A stretch of DNA of 64,000 bases from Lycocorax pyrrhopterus obiensis (GCA_014706295.1 JACSVZ010000024.1:5505969-5569968); one strand, 5' to 3'. Counted from the first letter of the stretch, positions 1 to 18,718 are shown. Program-made: numbers and translations. The notes: generated by a model not told the origin, from the sequence alone.

Positions 1-34
1 CCGGCGGCCCCCGCGGGTGCCCGCAGCCCCTCAC

Positions 35-83
35 CATCGTAGTAGTAGCAGACTTTGCGCTTCGTCCCCTGCGTCAGCGCCAT
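35..83 (-). CDS. HDAC1: HDAC1 coding exon 1 (5' end only; gene runs off the left edge)
   Basis: Read on the minus strand, ATG at 83-81 opens MALTQGTKRKVCYYYD, followed by one base of a glycine codon and a GTGAGG donor at 34. This is the N-terminus of class I histone deacetylase HDAC1. HDAC2 differs here, with a glycine/lysine-rich insertion. HDAC1 is the zinc-dependent lysine deacetylase of the nuclear Sin3, NuRD and CoREST complexes. Only 49 coding bases are inside the window; the catalytic domain lies to the left. The neighbour is LCK on the same strand, whose poly(A) signal is about 0.6 kb upstream of this start, as in mammals. Confidence is high from the exact N-terminal match and donor position. 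Confidence 0.93.
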
Positions 84-270
84 TTTCCTGCCTCCCCTCA
101 CAGCGCCCGACCCGCCGCCGCCCCGCGCAACCAACCCTGCCCGCCCCGGGCCCGCGGCCCCGCCCCTCGCGCCGTTCTCTCCAATCGCAGCGCTTCGTTC
201 CTCCCCATCCCGCCCGCTGACCAATCGCAAGGCGCAGCGGCACCTAGCAGGTTAGGCTGCGCGTCGGGGG
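84..270 (-). promoter_or_regulatory. HDAC1: HDAC1 CpG-island promoter and 5'UTR
   Basis: This is a CpG-rich stretch directly upstream of the HDAC1 start. Two identical CCAATCGCA boxes lie at 181 and 221, 40 bp apart, read on the plus strand (ATTGG on the gene strand). They are typical NF-Y sites of a housekeeping promoter. The exact start of transcription cannot be read from sequence. Confidence 0.7.
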
Positions 271-640
271 CGCCTGGCCTGTACCACTGCGGCGGGGGCG
301 GGGGGGGGACGGCTGCACCATCGCTGGAGGGGGGGGGGCAAAAGAGGAGAGGGCCCAGGTGGGCGGGGAGGAACCATTCCCTGAGGGGGGCGGGGGGGGG
401 GGGGCGCCAGGTGGGGCTGAACCATCCCAGGGGAAGGGGGGGCCCAGGGCAGGGTTGACCCACGCGGGTGGGCGAGAGAGGGGCCGGGTGTGGGGGTCAG
501 GGGGGTCTGGGGGGTCCCAGGGGCTTCCCGGGGTGCGTTGGTGCGAGTGGGGTCCATCTGCCGCGGGTAGCAGCCGGTGGGGTCCATCTCCCGTGGGCAT
601 CACCCCGCGTGCCCCATCCCATGGCAGCCTGGCCCTGCGA
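271..640. other. HDAC1-LCK intergenic spacer
   Basis: This is G-rich, low-complexity sequence with long G runs (about 296-310, 328-337, 386-402). I see no exon, RNA gene or mobile element. The long open frames here are composition artefacts. Confidence 0.6.
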
Positions 641-663
641 GGCCCCCGCTGCTGGAAAAGGCC

Positions 664-1090
664 TTTATTTCCCCAAAATTATTGTGGGAAGGGTCCTGCA
701 AACGCCGTGGGGGGGGGACAAGGAGCATCCCGCGGCCAAGGGGTGCAGTGGCCAGCGCTGCTGGGGGGCTCCTGCCATCGCCGCGGGGTGAAGGAGGCAC
801 AGCCAGAGCGGGGTGAGGTGACCCCTGGGCAGCTCCTGAGGGGCCGGAGCCTGGCTCTGCACCCCTGGAAAGCGCAGGGACAGCGTGGTGGGCACCCTCG
901 GGGTCCCCTGTGCCATCGCCCTGCTTTTGGGGCTCTGCTTTGGCCGTCCGTCCCCTCCTGAAGGGGTGAAATCTGCTGCTCCCAAGCTCCGGAGCGCTTC
1001 AAATCTTCGCTGTGGGATGTCCGTGGAGTCTGTGGGGATGCGGGGCACCCCCAGCACCCCGAACCAGGCGTGTCCCAGCTGCGGGGGCCC
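664..1090 (-). other. LCK: LCK 3'UTR with poly(A) signal
   Basis: The LCK stop codon is at 1093-1091. Following the minus strand, a canonical AATAAA lies at 669-664, giving a predicted 3'UTR of about 440 nt with cleavage near 645. No other AATAAA is closer. Confidence 0.7.
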
Positions 1091-7110
<6,020 letters not shown>

Positions 7111-7154
7111 GGTGGCTGCGGGGGGCAGAGGTGACACGGGGAGCCTTGGGGCAC

Positions 7155-7312
7155 CCATCCCTCATCCATCCATCCACCCATCCATCCATCCATCCATCCA
7201 CCCATCCATCCCTGCATCATCCATCCTCCCCCCATCCATCCCTGCATCATCCATCCATCCCTCATCCATCCATCCATCCATCCCTCCATCCCTCCCTCCA
7301 TCCCTCTTCCCA
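7155..7312. repeat. CCATC/CATC microsatellite upstream of LCK exon 1
   Basis: Degenerate CCATC and CCCT units lie just upstream of the exon carrying the LCK start codon. It is a plain simple-sequence repeat. Confidence 0.85.
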
Positions 7313-10300
7313 CATCTCCTGGCCCATCCCAGCTCCTCATCTGAACCGGGGGCATTCCCTGACTTGGCCACCAGCCGTTATTTCCTCCTAATTTATTCTG
7401 CCTTTGTTAATTAAAACCACTGAAGGCAATTAGTCCCCAGCTTGAGGCTCCTCTGTCCTCCCGTGCCAGCTCCAGCCCTGGGGCTGATCCCTGTGCTCTC
7501 CCTGCAGATAACAACCTCATCATTAATATCTCATTAGCAATTAATACACTCCTGTGGCTCGGCTTTAATGGGGTTTGACTGAGCAAATCCTAAAAGCAGC
7601 TCCTGGGCTCACAGGTGGATGTGGGCACTTCCAGCATCCTTTTCCTACAAATTCTCAGCCTTCCCCCACATCCACCCCGTTCCTCCTGCATCAGGGACAT
7701 TCCTAAACCCCCATCCCCGCTCCGGGATTCCTCTGCACCTCACCCTGGAACACCCAGGACCCTCCAGGCTCGGCCACGGTGACACGGGTGACCCCTGCCA
7801 CCGCGGTGCCACCGCGGCGCGGGCACCGATGCCACGAGCGCTGCGTGGGCTCTGCGAACCACCCGGGCGCCTCTCGCCTTCCCGAGAACGCTGAGCGCGG
7901 CACAAAGCCGGGAGCGGCGCGTGGAAAGGGCGGCCCACGGCCCCGGAAAAGGCTCTTCCGCAGAATCCCCCTCGCCCACGCGGCCGGGATCCATCTCCCA
8001 CCCCGCTTTTCCAGCCTCGGCTCCGGGGGCTCTCTGCGGGCCCCGCTGCGGTTTCCGCAGGGCCGGGAGGGTTTTATCACCTCGAGCCGGCCCAGGTGTG
8101 CCAGCCCCGCGGCCAAACCCCGCCGTGCCGGCTCTGATGTGGCGGCAGCGAGGCCGTGCAGCTGCCAAGGTCCCCGTCCTCGCCAGCGCCCGGTGCCCGG
8201 CTGGGCCGGGAGAGGCTTTGCTGGGGGACGCTGGCACCGCTTTGTCCTCGTTTTCCTGCCTGGGAGCCGGGGTTTTCTCCAGCACGCACAGAAATCCACC
8301 TCTTCCCGCTGTGCCGAGGGTGACATGGCCGTGGGGGCTTCGTTTGAGGGGAGAAAGGGCTCCCCAGGGAGGGTTTGGGCTCCCCAGGAAGGGTTTGGGC
8401 TCCCCAGGGTGCTGCCAGCCCAAGCCCCTCAGCTTGCACTGCCAGGTTTGGTTTTCCAAACCAGGAGCCAGGACCTCCCTCAGGTCCAGAGGTGGCCAGA
8501 ACACAAGGACTGTCCCCACAGTGGCCACAGGGAGCAGGTGATGGGCGATTTTGGCCAGGAGAACACCCAAAAGTGGCCTCCCCATGCCCTGCAACGCTGC
8601 TTTGGGGACTCAGATATTAAAACCGCACCCTGCTGCCTTCAGCTCCTGGTGGCACCCATTTGGGGACACACTTTGGCACCCAGAAAGGGGTTTGGCCACG
8701 CTGCAGGCAGGGTCACAGCATTAAAACCACGGATTTTCTTTTGCTGACTCTTTCCTGATAATTCCCAGGAGCATCAAGACTTCCTACGTTTCCAGCTGGT
8801 AGCCAGAAGAGTAAAAAAATCAAAAATTCATCAACTTTTTGAGGGCCTTTCTGAGCAGAACCCAACTCAAGATCGGTTTTCATGGACAAAAACAACAGCA
8901 AAATACCCACATTTCCTGGTCAGAGCAAAAGGATCGCTGAGAAATCCCATTCCCATCCCCCCGACCCCACGGAGGAGAAGCCCCAAAACCCTTCAAACAC
9001 CTCCAGCAGAGGCGAGCGGTGCCAGGAGCTGTTTTTTCCTCCTGGGGGGAGGAGGGAGGTGCTGCTATTGTGCCTTTTTTCTTACAGCCCCAAGCCGCAG
9101 CGTAATTTCCACCGAGCAGCAGCCGTTTCACCTGCGCCAGGGCCACGCCGGGGGAGAGGGGGGAAGAAAAAACCAAAAAGGAGGCGTTTGAAGTCGGCTT
9201 TTTTGGTGGCTGCATCTGTGCAACCGAATTTCTTTGTGCACAGGGGCCTGGCAGGGAGGGGTGTGGAGGTGCCGCTGCCGTGCCAGGTGTGCACGGGTGG
9301 TGGCTTTGGCAGCTCTGTGTCCCTTCTCCCTGTTTTTTCTCCGGAGTTGGAACCCCTGGCTCCCTGGCCGGTGCTGTCCCTTCCGCCCACGTGGCCCTGG
9401 CCAGGTGCTGTTGGTGTGGGTGGGCGTGAGAAGAGCTGAAATCGGGGCTGACCCCATCCCTGATGCTCTTCCGGACTCGCCGGAGCGTCCTTGAGCCAGC
9501 TGTGAGCCAGATGTGACCCCTCTGGACGGACACCCAGCGCTGGCACAGCCTCGCGGTGCCACCGGGGACCGCGTCCCCAAAGCTGCCATTGCAGCAGCGA
9601 GGTGTTGGCACTGCGACAGCGCCGAAAATGGGAATTTCTGAGCACCCCAAGCCCCAAAACGGGGCAGGAGCCCCCGAGGGAGCGGCTGGCTGTCCCTGCG
9701 CTGCCCTCAGCCCCAGCCCTGGGGACAAAATCCCTGCTGTGCCCTGGGGACAGAACTCCTGCTGTGCCCTGGAAATGGGGGTTTGGGGAGAGCCCTGCGA
9801 GGGGCCCAGCGCTGCCACCCCGGGCGGGACCCCCAGGCGGGCAGGGGACATTGGGACAGCGCCTTTCCCCCCGATGTCCCCACCTGGGAGGCCCCAGAGG
9901 GATGTGGAGCCCCCATCCCCACCCGGCGCCCAGCGCTCACATCCTCCCTACAGCAACGAGCCCGAACCCCCATTTCCATCCCTCCGAGGAGCCCTCGGAG
10001 AGCAAAACTCACCCCGCACTCCCGCGGGTGCTCCCCAAATCGCAGCGGGACGCGCAGACCCCTTTCCCCGGCTCTCACCTGTGGGCAGCGGGGTGAGGAC
10101 CGGCCGCTCTCAGAGTCCCATGTCCCGGTGGGGCCGTGCCCGTCACCTCCTCCCCATCCCTCCGGGAGCCTGCGGGGCGCGGAGAGGAACCCCCCGAGCT
10201 CGGGTGGGGGGACCCTGCGGGGCTCGGAGAGGAGCCCCCCGAGCCGGGCTGCGCTGCCGCCGCCGCCGCCCGCTGCCGCTCCCCGCCTTGCCCCGGCTTC

Positions 10301-11059
10301 CTGCCTCATGAGCAAACTCAAGAGGAGCCGCATCGCAGCTCTCGCACGACCGCAAGAGCGAGTGACAAACCCCGAGGGCTTCCTGCCATGCCCGGCGCCG
10401 CGGGTCCCCCCCGGCGAGGGGATGCTGAGACCCTCAGGGTCGCGGGAGTGGCCGGCGACAAGCAGGGGGGTGCTTGTCACCTCTGTCGCCGGTGCTGTCC
10501 CCTCTCCCGTGTCCCCCCAGTGCCCTGCCAGCCCCTCCACCAGCCGTGGGGCACCCCAGAGCCCCCGCTTGGGCTGGCACCGCTCTGGCACCGCGGTGGC
10601 ACCGCAGACTCGGGCACCTTGAGAGGCGCGGTGACGAGGAGCGGAGCCGAGGGGACACGCCGTGCCCCTGCCGGGCTGCCAGCGCCGCGTTTTGGAGCCA
10701 GCTCGGAGCAGAGCAACCACAGCACCATTGTCTCGGCTTTTTTGATCGAACGCGAAGCCACAGGGAGCTGGTGGCAGCTCGGCGAGGCACAGGCAGGAAG
10801 CGCAGAGGTGTCGGGGCGAGGGGGGGGTTGTGGCAGCTTTGGGGGGCACATTCAGGCTCTCCTCGTGTCCTGGGAAGGAGAAACAGCCCCCAAAATGATC
10901 CCGGGGTCATCCCACAACTTCCCGGATCTTCCCTGGCACTGCTTGCACACGGGGTTCTGCGAAAGTCACATCCCCAAGTGGCACCTGGAGCTGTCAGCAC
11001 CCCGAAAAAAGGCCTGGAGTCACATCTGGAGGCACAGATAAGGAAAAAACCAAATCAAC
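7313..11059. other. LCK upstream / FAM167B downstream interval
   Basis: No coding exon of a known family is recognisable here. CpG-rich segments at about 7,780-8,240 and 9,820-10,400 are the best candidates for LCK promoters and non-coding first exons. A 26-bp direct repeat (GGGCTCCCCAGG type, three copies) sits near 8,345-8,410. A loosely AT-rich patch lies at 8,720-8,880. The long open frames on both strands have no family resemblance and track GC content. Confidence 0.5.
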
Positions 11060-11555
11060 TCTCACCCTCACCTCCTTTTATTCTGCCTCAGAGGGCTGCT
11101 CCCCACATTTCCGACCTGGCCGAACCCCGTCACCCTCAGAGCCAGGCCCCAAAACACCCCGTGCCCCATGGGCGTGGTGACAATCCCAGTGCCCCACAGG
11201 CGTGGTGACAATCCCCATGCCACCACCACATGGCATCACCCCCAGTGGGGATGGTGACAATCCCAGTGCCCCATGGCCATGGTGACAATCCCTGTGCCCC
11301 ACGGGGATGGTGACAATCCCAGTGCCACCACCACATGGCATCACCCCCAGTGGGGATGGTGACAATCCCAGTGCCCCATGGCCATGGTGACAATCCCAGT
11401 GCCACCACCACATGGCATCGCCCTGGGAGCAGCACCACGGCTCGGCACCACTTGCCCCGAGTCCTGAGGGATTCAGGGAGGGACCCTTGAGCCCCGAGGG
11501 ATGCGGGGAGGGATCCTTGAGCCCCGAAACACCCACGGGAGCCTGCGGGGCAGGC
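11060..11555 (-). other. FAM167B: FAM167B 3'UTR with poly(A) signal
   Basis: The minus strand after the FAM167B stop runs to AATAAA at 11,082-11,077, with cleavage near 11,060. The UTR contains the tandem array described separately. Confidence 0.65.
11160..11425. repeat. Minisatellite in the FAM167B 3'UTR
   Basis: Units of about 29 bp contain GTGACAATCCCAGTGCCCCA, alternating with a longer unit containing CACCACCACATGGCATCACC. This higher-order pattern occurs about three times. Confidence 0.85.
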
Positions 11556-12478
<923 letters not shown>

Positions 12479-14187
12479 GGTGGGGCAAAGCCGAGCCCCC
12501 CCAAAAACCCCCGCTGACCTCTGTCCACTCCAACCCTCCCCTCTCCCGGGGAAATGAAGCCCCCACCCTGGCCACGACCACCCACCCACTCACTGGCCCA
12601 GCTGCTCCCGATTCCCGGCTATTTATCCACCCCTCGAGGACAAGTCCGATGGACAGGAATTTCCTCATCCAGAGGAGGAGGAGGAGGAGGGGTTTTTTTG
12701 GGTTGTCGTGTTTGGTTTTTGGTTTTGTTTTTTATTTTTCCTTCTCTTGTCTTTTTTAACATCATTGTCTCTGCCTGGGAGGAGACTCCCCGTTCCCGGA
12801 CGGAGCCTTCACCGGGCACGGAGGAACGGGAATGATTTATCCCCGGCCGTAGCCCCCCCCCCCTCACCCGGGGGGGGCCCCAAAAAAGCGCAAGGAAGGA
12901 AAAAGAAACGGGGGGGGGACGGGACCCACGGGGGGCACCCGGGGTCGCGCACCCGGACGGGACCTTAAGGTGGAACCGAGTCCGGATCTGCCCTGTGCCA
13001 CCTCCTCCCTGCCCGGCGGGGTCTGGGGGCAGCGGCGGTGGCTCAGGGGGTCTCACCTGTGCCCCCCGGGTCTCACCTGCCCCGTGGGCGCCCACCCCCG
13101 TCCCCTCCAGCCCCTCCAGAGTAGCCCCCAAATACTCCGCGTGCTCCCCCCTCGCTGCTCTCCAGCCCCGCTGTCCCCCCGCGTGTCCCCTCCCACGGCC
13201 CCGCCCGTGTCCCCTCGCTGTCGCTCCGCACGCAGTGACCCCCCCAGGCTCCCCCCGGGCATCGCCGCGTCCCTCCGGACCGGGCCACCTTAAACCCGAC
13301 ATCCGCCGGCCGGGCCGGGCCGTGCGGGGCATCGCCTCCCCCCCTCCGCTTCCACCCCGAGCTCCCCCTCCCGCACCCCCAAATCCCCGCGCTCGCACCC
13401 CGAGCTCCCCCGCTTATGCCCCGCTGGCACCCCGGCGTCCTCTCCTTGCACCCCAAGACTCCCGGTGCACCCCGCAGTCCCCTGCTTGCACCCCGAGACT
13501 CCTCCTTGTGCCCCAAGGCCCCTTGCTTGCACCCCGAAATCCCCGCTTGCACCCCAAAACTCCTCTCCTTATGGCCAGCAGCTCCCTGTTGGCACTCTGA
13601 GGTCCCCTGCTTGCACCCCACTGTCCCCACACTTGTCCCCCGCGGTCCCTTCTTGTCCCCCGCGGTCCTCGCTTGTCCCCCGCGGTCCTCGCTTGTCCCC
13701 CGCGGTCCCCACCTGCCACCAGCCCGAGCAGGTAAGCAAAGAGGTGGCCGGGGCAGGACCACCCACCCTCCTCCTCCTCCTCACCCAGGACTTTCGGCAG
13801 CACCTCCTTCCCCGTCCCCACCCCGGGGGTGGCTTTGGGGACAGCAAAGCCCGTGGGGACCCTGGCAGCGGGCTCGGGGTGGGGCCGCTAATGGGGTGCG
13901 GCCGAGAAGGACCCGGAGCTGCTCCCTGCAATCCCATTCCCATCCCAAGTCCCCTCCTTCCAGCACAGCCCGTACGGGGGACGCTGGAGCCAGCTCAGCC
14001 CCCCGTGCCTCAGTTTCCCCACCGCCTGGGAGGGAATGTCGCAGCCCCGCGCGCTGGAGGTGACAACGCCAACGCGCAGAGGGGCAGAGCCGCACAAGTG
14101 ACGCACAGGGAAGGGGTTTCCAGCCGGGCCGTGCGCTGCAGGATTTCCCCTTTCTCCCTCTCCCCGCGCCGGGCAGAGGCAGCGCCC
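12479..14187. other. FAM167B-MTMR9L intergenic region, CpG rich
   Basis: This head-to-head interval holds the FAM167B promoter on the left and the MTMR9-like promoter on the right. CpG density is high at about 12,780-13,330. A minisatellite occupies about 13,425-13,735. No other gene is visible. Clean TATA boxes were not found. Confidence 0.55.
13425..13735. repeat. Tandem array of CTTGCACCCC and CTTGTCCCCCGCGGTC units
   Basis: Units of about 20-32 bp start with GCTTGCACCCCGA or GCTTGTCCCCCGCGGTCC. The right-hand end (13,625-13,720) is the most homogeneous, with four to five 20-25-bp copies. It lies between FAM167B and the MTMR9-like gene. Confidence 0.8.
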
Positions 14188-17100
14188 ATGGAGTTCTCGG
14201 AGCTGATCAAGACGGCCACAGTGGAGAACGTGCTGCTGTCGCGCTCGGGGCTGCCGGCGGTCAGGGGCACCCTGTGCATCACCAGCCACCACCTGCTGCT
14301 CTCCTCCTGCCCCCGCGGCGACGTGGAGCTCTGGCTGCTCATCCGCAACGTGGACGCCGTGGAAAAAAGGTGCGGCTGGTCCCTGCCAGCTCGGTCACCG
14401 CTGTTTGAGCTTCCCTCCCAGCCCTGTCACCCCTGCCTGAGCTTCCCTCCCAGCCCTGTCACCCCTGTTTGAGCTGGAGGATCCCCCCCCCCCCCGCTCT
14501 GCCGCTGGGCACCCCACGGCCACCCCCGTGCCCGCCCAGCCTTGTCCTTCCTCTTCCTCCCGGCCCACCCGCGGCAGCAGCGGGCATTGACCTCCTCTCG
14601 TCCTCAGAGTGCAGAATTTGGGCTGGTACCAGCCCCCCGGGACTGGCGGCTCCCTGCGGGACACCAGGTTTGGCTTTTTTGGCTCTCTTGCCTCTGCCAC
14701 CCACCCACCGTGCCCCAGCCCGGCTGCGGTGGCAGATGAGAGCCTGAAGTCCGGCACAGCCGCGGGGGGAGAGGGCAACTCGGCGCTGTCTTTGTGCCAG
14801 CCCTGACCCCCCCTCCCGCCTCCCGCAGGGTCTCCGGCTCCTCTGGCACCATCACGCTGCGCTGCAAGGACCTGAAGGTGCTGCAGCTGGAGATCCCGGG
14901 CATGGAGGAGTGTCTGAACATCGCCAGCTCCATCGAGGTGAGCCCCGGCCGGCGAGCAAAAGGTTGGCCGGCGAAAAAGCGGCCGCTGCCGTGTTTGCTC
15001 TGGGTCGGGCATTAACTGGGTAAACACCCAGCTCCGGCAGCGCTGGCACCGGCTGCCCACGGGGCTGGGACGTGGCCAGGAGCAGGGAGCAGCCTGAGCT
15101 GCCGGCTCCCCGTGCCCGTGAGCAGCCCCGCCTGTGCCCCCGCCGCAGGCGCTCTCCTCGGTGGACTCGGTGATGATGATGTACCCGTTCTTCCACCGGC
15201 CCCCGAGCCTGAGGCTCGAGCAGGGCTGGCACCTCTTCCCCCTGGAGCGGTACTTCCAGCGGGTCGCCTCGCAGGTGAGCCCGGCCCGGGGGGGACCCGG
15301 CGCCTTCCCCGCCCCGGGCCGGGCTGGCCGCTGATGTCGCGTCTCCCCCAGACGAGCCAGTGGCGGCTGAGCACCGTGAACCGGGACTTCGGCACCTGCC
15401 CCTCGTACCCTCCCGCCGTGATCGTGCCGGCGGCCGTGGGCGATGACACCGTGGCGAAGGCGGCCCGGTTCCGGCAGGGCGGGCGCTTCCCGGTCCTCAG
15501 CTACTTCCACCCCAAAAACGGCACCGTGAGTCTGTCCCGTCCCTCGACCACTCTGCATCCCCCCCCAAAGCCGCCTTCCTGCTCAGGGGAAGGTGGCTGG
15601 GAGCCCCCCCGTGCCCGTGTGCCTCAGGAGGTGGGATTCCATCCTCATGGAATCCCAGAACTGGGTTGGAAGGGATCGTAAAGCTCATCCCGTTCCACCC
15701 CTGCCATGGGCAGGGACACCTTCCAGTATCCCAGGTTGCTCCAAGCCATGTCCAGCCTGGCCTGGGACCCTCCAGGGATCCAGGGGCAGCCACAGCTTCT
15801 CTGGGAAACCCATCCCAGCCCCTCCCCACCCTCACAGGGAAGAATTCCTTCCCAAAATCCCATCTAACCCTGCCTTTTCACAGTGGGAACCCATTCCCTA
15901 TGTCCCTGTCCCTCCATCCCTTGTCCCCAGTCCCTCTCCAGCTCTCCTGGAGCCCCTTGAGGCCCTGAGCTCCTCTCTAAGCTCTCCCTGGATCCTTCCC
16001 TTCTCCAGGCTGAACATCCCCGTCTCTCCCTCGTTCCCTGCAGGCCCTGCTCCGCAGCAGCCAGCCCCTGACCGGGCCCAACCGCCGGCGGTGCCGCGAG
16101 GACGAGAAGCTCCTGGGGACAACCCTGGACGAGGGGGAGCGAGGCTTCATCATCGACACCCGCTCGGCCCAGGCGGCCAAGCAGGCCCGGATGAGCGGCG
16201 GCGGCACCGAGCCCAAATCCTCCTACCCTCAGTGGAGGAGGCTGCACCGAGCCCTGGACAGGTGAGGGCTGGGCGCTGTCACCGCGTCACACGGGGACTG
16301 CAGCCCCGCTGGCAGCGTCACCGAGCCCCCCACGCCTCTGTCCCCTCTCGCAGAGGCCGCCCGCTGCAGGAGAGCTTCATCAGGCTGGTGGAGGCCTGCG
16401 GTGACCCCTCGCTGAGCATGGACCGCTGGCTGAGCCGGCTGGAGAGCAGCCGCTGGCTCGGCCACGTCAAGGCTGCCCTGAGCACGGCCTGCCTGGCTGC
16501 TCAGTGCCTGGACAGGTGAGGGGAGCTGCGCCTTTCCCACCTTTCCCCTTTCCCAAGCGGCCCAAAATCCGGGCACCACCCCTGGAATCGCCCCAACAGG
16601 GAGAACTCCAACGTGCTGGTGCACGGGGCGGAGGGGACGGACACGACGCTGCTGGTGACAGCGCTGGCTCAGCTCATCCTGGACCCGTCCTGCCGCACCC
16701 TGGAGGGATTCCAGGGGCTGCTGGAGCGGGAATGGATCGAGGTGAGAGCTGAAATTCCAAGGGGAGAGTGGGGATCCCAGGCTGGCTGGGGGCCCTCACC
16801 CCGTATCCCCCTCGGGGTCCCGCAGGCCGGCCACCCCTTCCAGCTGCGCTGCGCCCGCTCCGCCTCCTCCCACGCCCGAGGGAAGCAGGAGGCGCCGCTC
16901 TTCCTCCTCTTCCTCGACTGCGTGTGGCAGCTGAGCCGCCAGTTCCCCTTCTCCCTGGAATTCGGGGAGCAGCTGCTCCTCACCCTCTTCGACAACGCCT
17001 ACGCCTCAGCCTACGGCACCTTCCTGTGCAACAACGAGAAGGAGAGGTCGGTGTGGCGGCACAGGCGCGGCCACCACCCCCCAAACCCCTGCTGGGCACG

Positions 17101-17585
17101 GTTTGGGTGCCACCAAACCCTGCTGGGGACTGAAACACGTCCCACGTGTGCCCCAGGAGCCTGTGTAAGGTGAAGGAAAGCACACACTCGCTCTGGGCCT
17201 GGCTGAACCAGCCTGAGGAGAAGCAGAAGCTCCTGAACCCTCTCTACTCACACAACCCCTTGGTCATCTGGCCCTCCGTGGAGCCCCAGAGCATCCAGCT
17301 CTGGCAGGGTGAGCGGGATCCTCCCAAAATCCACCCTCAGCTCCGAGCTGGGCTGGCTCAGGGGAAGCTGCTCTGCCTTTCCCTCTCTCTGACAGGGCTG
17401 GAATAACACCCAGCCCCTTCTCTCTCCCAGGTTTATTCCTCCGCTGGATCCGTCCTTCCCAGCACCTGGATGAGGCCTGGGAAGAAATCCAGAGGTTGGT
17501 GGAGGGAAACATCAAGGAGAGCACAGGGAAGAGGCTGAGCCAGCCCCTCCCTGACCCCACTGCTGGGACAGGGAATGGAAGATGA
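14188..17585 (+). CDS. MTMR9L: MTMR9-like myotubularin pseudophosphatase, complete (546 aa, 10 coding exons)
   Basis: Exons: 14188-14369, 14829-14937, 15149-15274, 15352-15525, 16044-16261, 16354-16515, 16600-16741, 16826-17046, 17157-17308, 17431-17585. They sum to 1641 nt, open throughout. The N-terminal PH-GRAM domain starts MEFSELIKTATVENVLL and contains GMEECLNIASSIE. The myotubularin domain follows, with PSYPPAVIVP, RQGGRFPVLSYFHPKNG, YPQWRRLH and DRWLSRLESSRWL. The loop that is CX5R in active myotubularins reads HGAEGTDT (332-339), with no catalytic Cys or Arg, as in MTMR9. It is therefore expected to be an inactive adaptor for MTMR6/7/8. Length is close to MTMR9 (549). It sits where human has the pseudogene MTMR9LP, so this looks like the intact ortholog. 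The exon 8 donor is weak (GTCGGT). Confidence 0.93.
15640..16035 (-). mobile_element. CR1 LINE fragment filling MTMR9L intron 4
   Basis: A typical avian CR1 3' region in reverse orientation. The 3' end at left has GGGTTGGAAGGGAT. It is followed by CCATGGGCAGGGACACCTTCC, GGTTGCTCCAAGCC and CCACAGCTTCTCTGGG blocks, and runs to a CTCCAGGCTGAACATCCCC segment. It stops about 8 bp before MTMR9L exon 5, so its right edge forms the pyrimidine tract of the exon 5 acceptor. Confidence 0.85.
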
Positions 17586-17760
17586 AGCGTGGACAATTCG
17601 GGATTTTGGGATAAGGTGACACTGGATATTCCCATGGGAAGTGCTGTGCAGGACACAGACCCCACAGACAGCTCTGGGAGTGGGGACAGACCCCCTTTTT
17701 TCCCAGCCTTTGGGTGCCCAGACTGAGCTCGTGCCAGTAAATCTCTCTCCCAGCCCTCGC
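17586..17760 (+). other. MTMR9L: MTMR9L 3'UTR with AGTAAA poly(A) signal
   Basis: The best poly(A) hexamer downstream of the stop is AGTAAA at 17,736-17,741, giving a short 3'UTR. This is a weaker variant of AATAAA, so the real end is uncertain. Confidence 0.5.
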
Positions 17761-18430
17761 CTGTGTCCCGCTCTTCCATAGGGAAGCTGCTCCTTCCCAG
17801 TGGGATTTCGGCAGTGCCCATGGATGGCTCTGGGGCTAAAGGGCAGGAGATCACACAAAATCCCAGCAGGAGATCACACAAAAACCCAGCAGGACACACC
17901 AAACCAACACCCCCTCCACAAAACCACAAAGGCTGCAGCCTCGCTGTCGTGCCAGCGGCTCCGAGCCGGGAGCCAGCCTGGGAATTCTGCCCTTGGGCCC
18001 AGTTTTGAGGAAGGAAAGAGGAAAAAAAACCCACCCCTCTGGAGAGACAGGAGGGTGGGAGGGTGAGGAGCTGCAGCACGAGCTCCTAGGGCAGGAAATA
18101 ACTGTTCCATGAGGAAAGCTGGCTCGGGGTCAGCCCAGCAGATAAACAAAGCGGCGGAGGCGGGCGCGTGCGTGGCGGCTGGAAAACAATTCCTGGCTGC
18201 TGCACTTCCAGCCTTTTCACACTTCAGGGCTGGGCCTGAGGCTGTGGAGCCTCCCTGGGAAGGAGTTCATGGATGGGCAGAGGTCCCGGGAGGAGCAGCA
18301 CTGCTGTCTGTCTGCCCATGGGTGTGGAACAAAGCACTGACAGCAGAGCTGGGAAAACAAAGTCCTTGGGTTCATTTTAGTCCAGCTCGAAAAAAATCTA
18401 AAAAAAACCCCACAGAGGTGTTTTTCCTTG
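17761..18430. other. Convergent spacer between MTMR9L and EIF3I 3' ends
   Basis: No exon, RNA gene or mobile element is recognised. A 21-bp direct repeat around ATCACACAAAAYCCCAGCAG occurs at about 17,850-17,890. Confidence 0.5.
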
Positions 18431-18449
18431 TGTTTAGAAAAGACTTCTA

Positions 18450-18718
18450 TTTATTTCCTGATTTTTTTCCCCTCCCCTGATGTATAAATATGCCCAGCAG
18501 GCAGGCAGCCAACCCAGTTCCCTTCACCCTTCTTCCAGTAAAAGCCATTCCTGCCCCTTTGGAGCTGCTCGAGTTCCCACTTCCCCAACTTCCCCCAGCC
18601 CCCAAAACTGCTGCCAAGAATAAGTTCAGGCCTTTCCAACAGCCCCGTGGTGGAGCCCACGGACTGGGCAAGGGCTTGGAGAAGGGAAAAGAAGAGGAGA
18701 GGAGAGGGAAATCCTCCT
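18450..18718 (-). other. EIF3I: EIF3I 3'UTR with poly(A) signal
   Basis: AATAAA on the minus strand at 18,455-18,450, about 265 nt downstream of the stop, predicts a short 3'UTR. Confidence 0.7.

Noticed and set aside
9707..10849. A 380-codon minus-strand open frame upstream of LCK
   Set aside because: It is GC-driven, with no recognisable family motif and no supporting splice structure. It may overlap a CpG promoter.
14188..17585. MTMR9-like gene considered as a pseudogene, as in human
   Set aside because: All ten exons are open, splice phases agree, and the length matches MTMR9. Missing catalytic residues are a family property, not decay.
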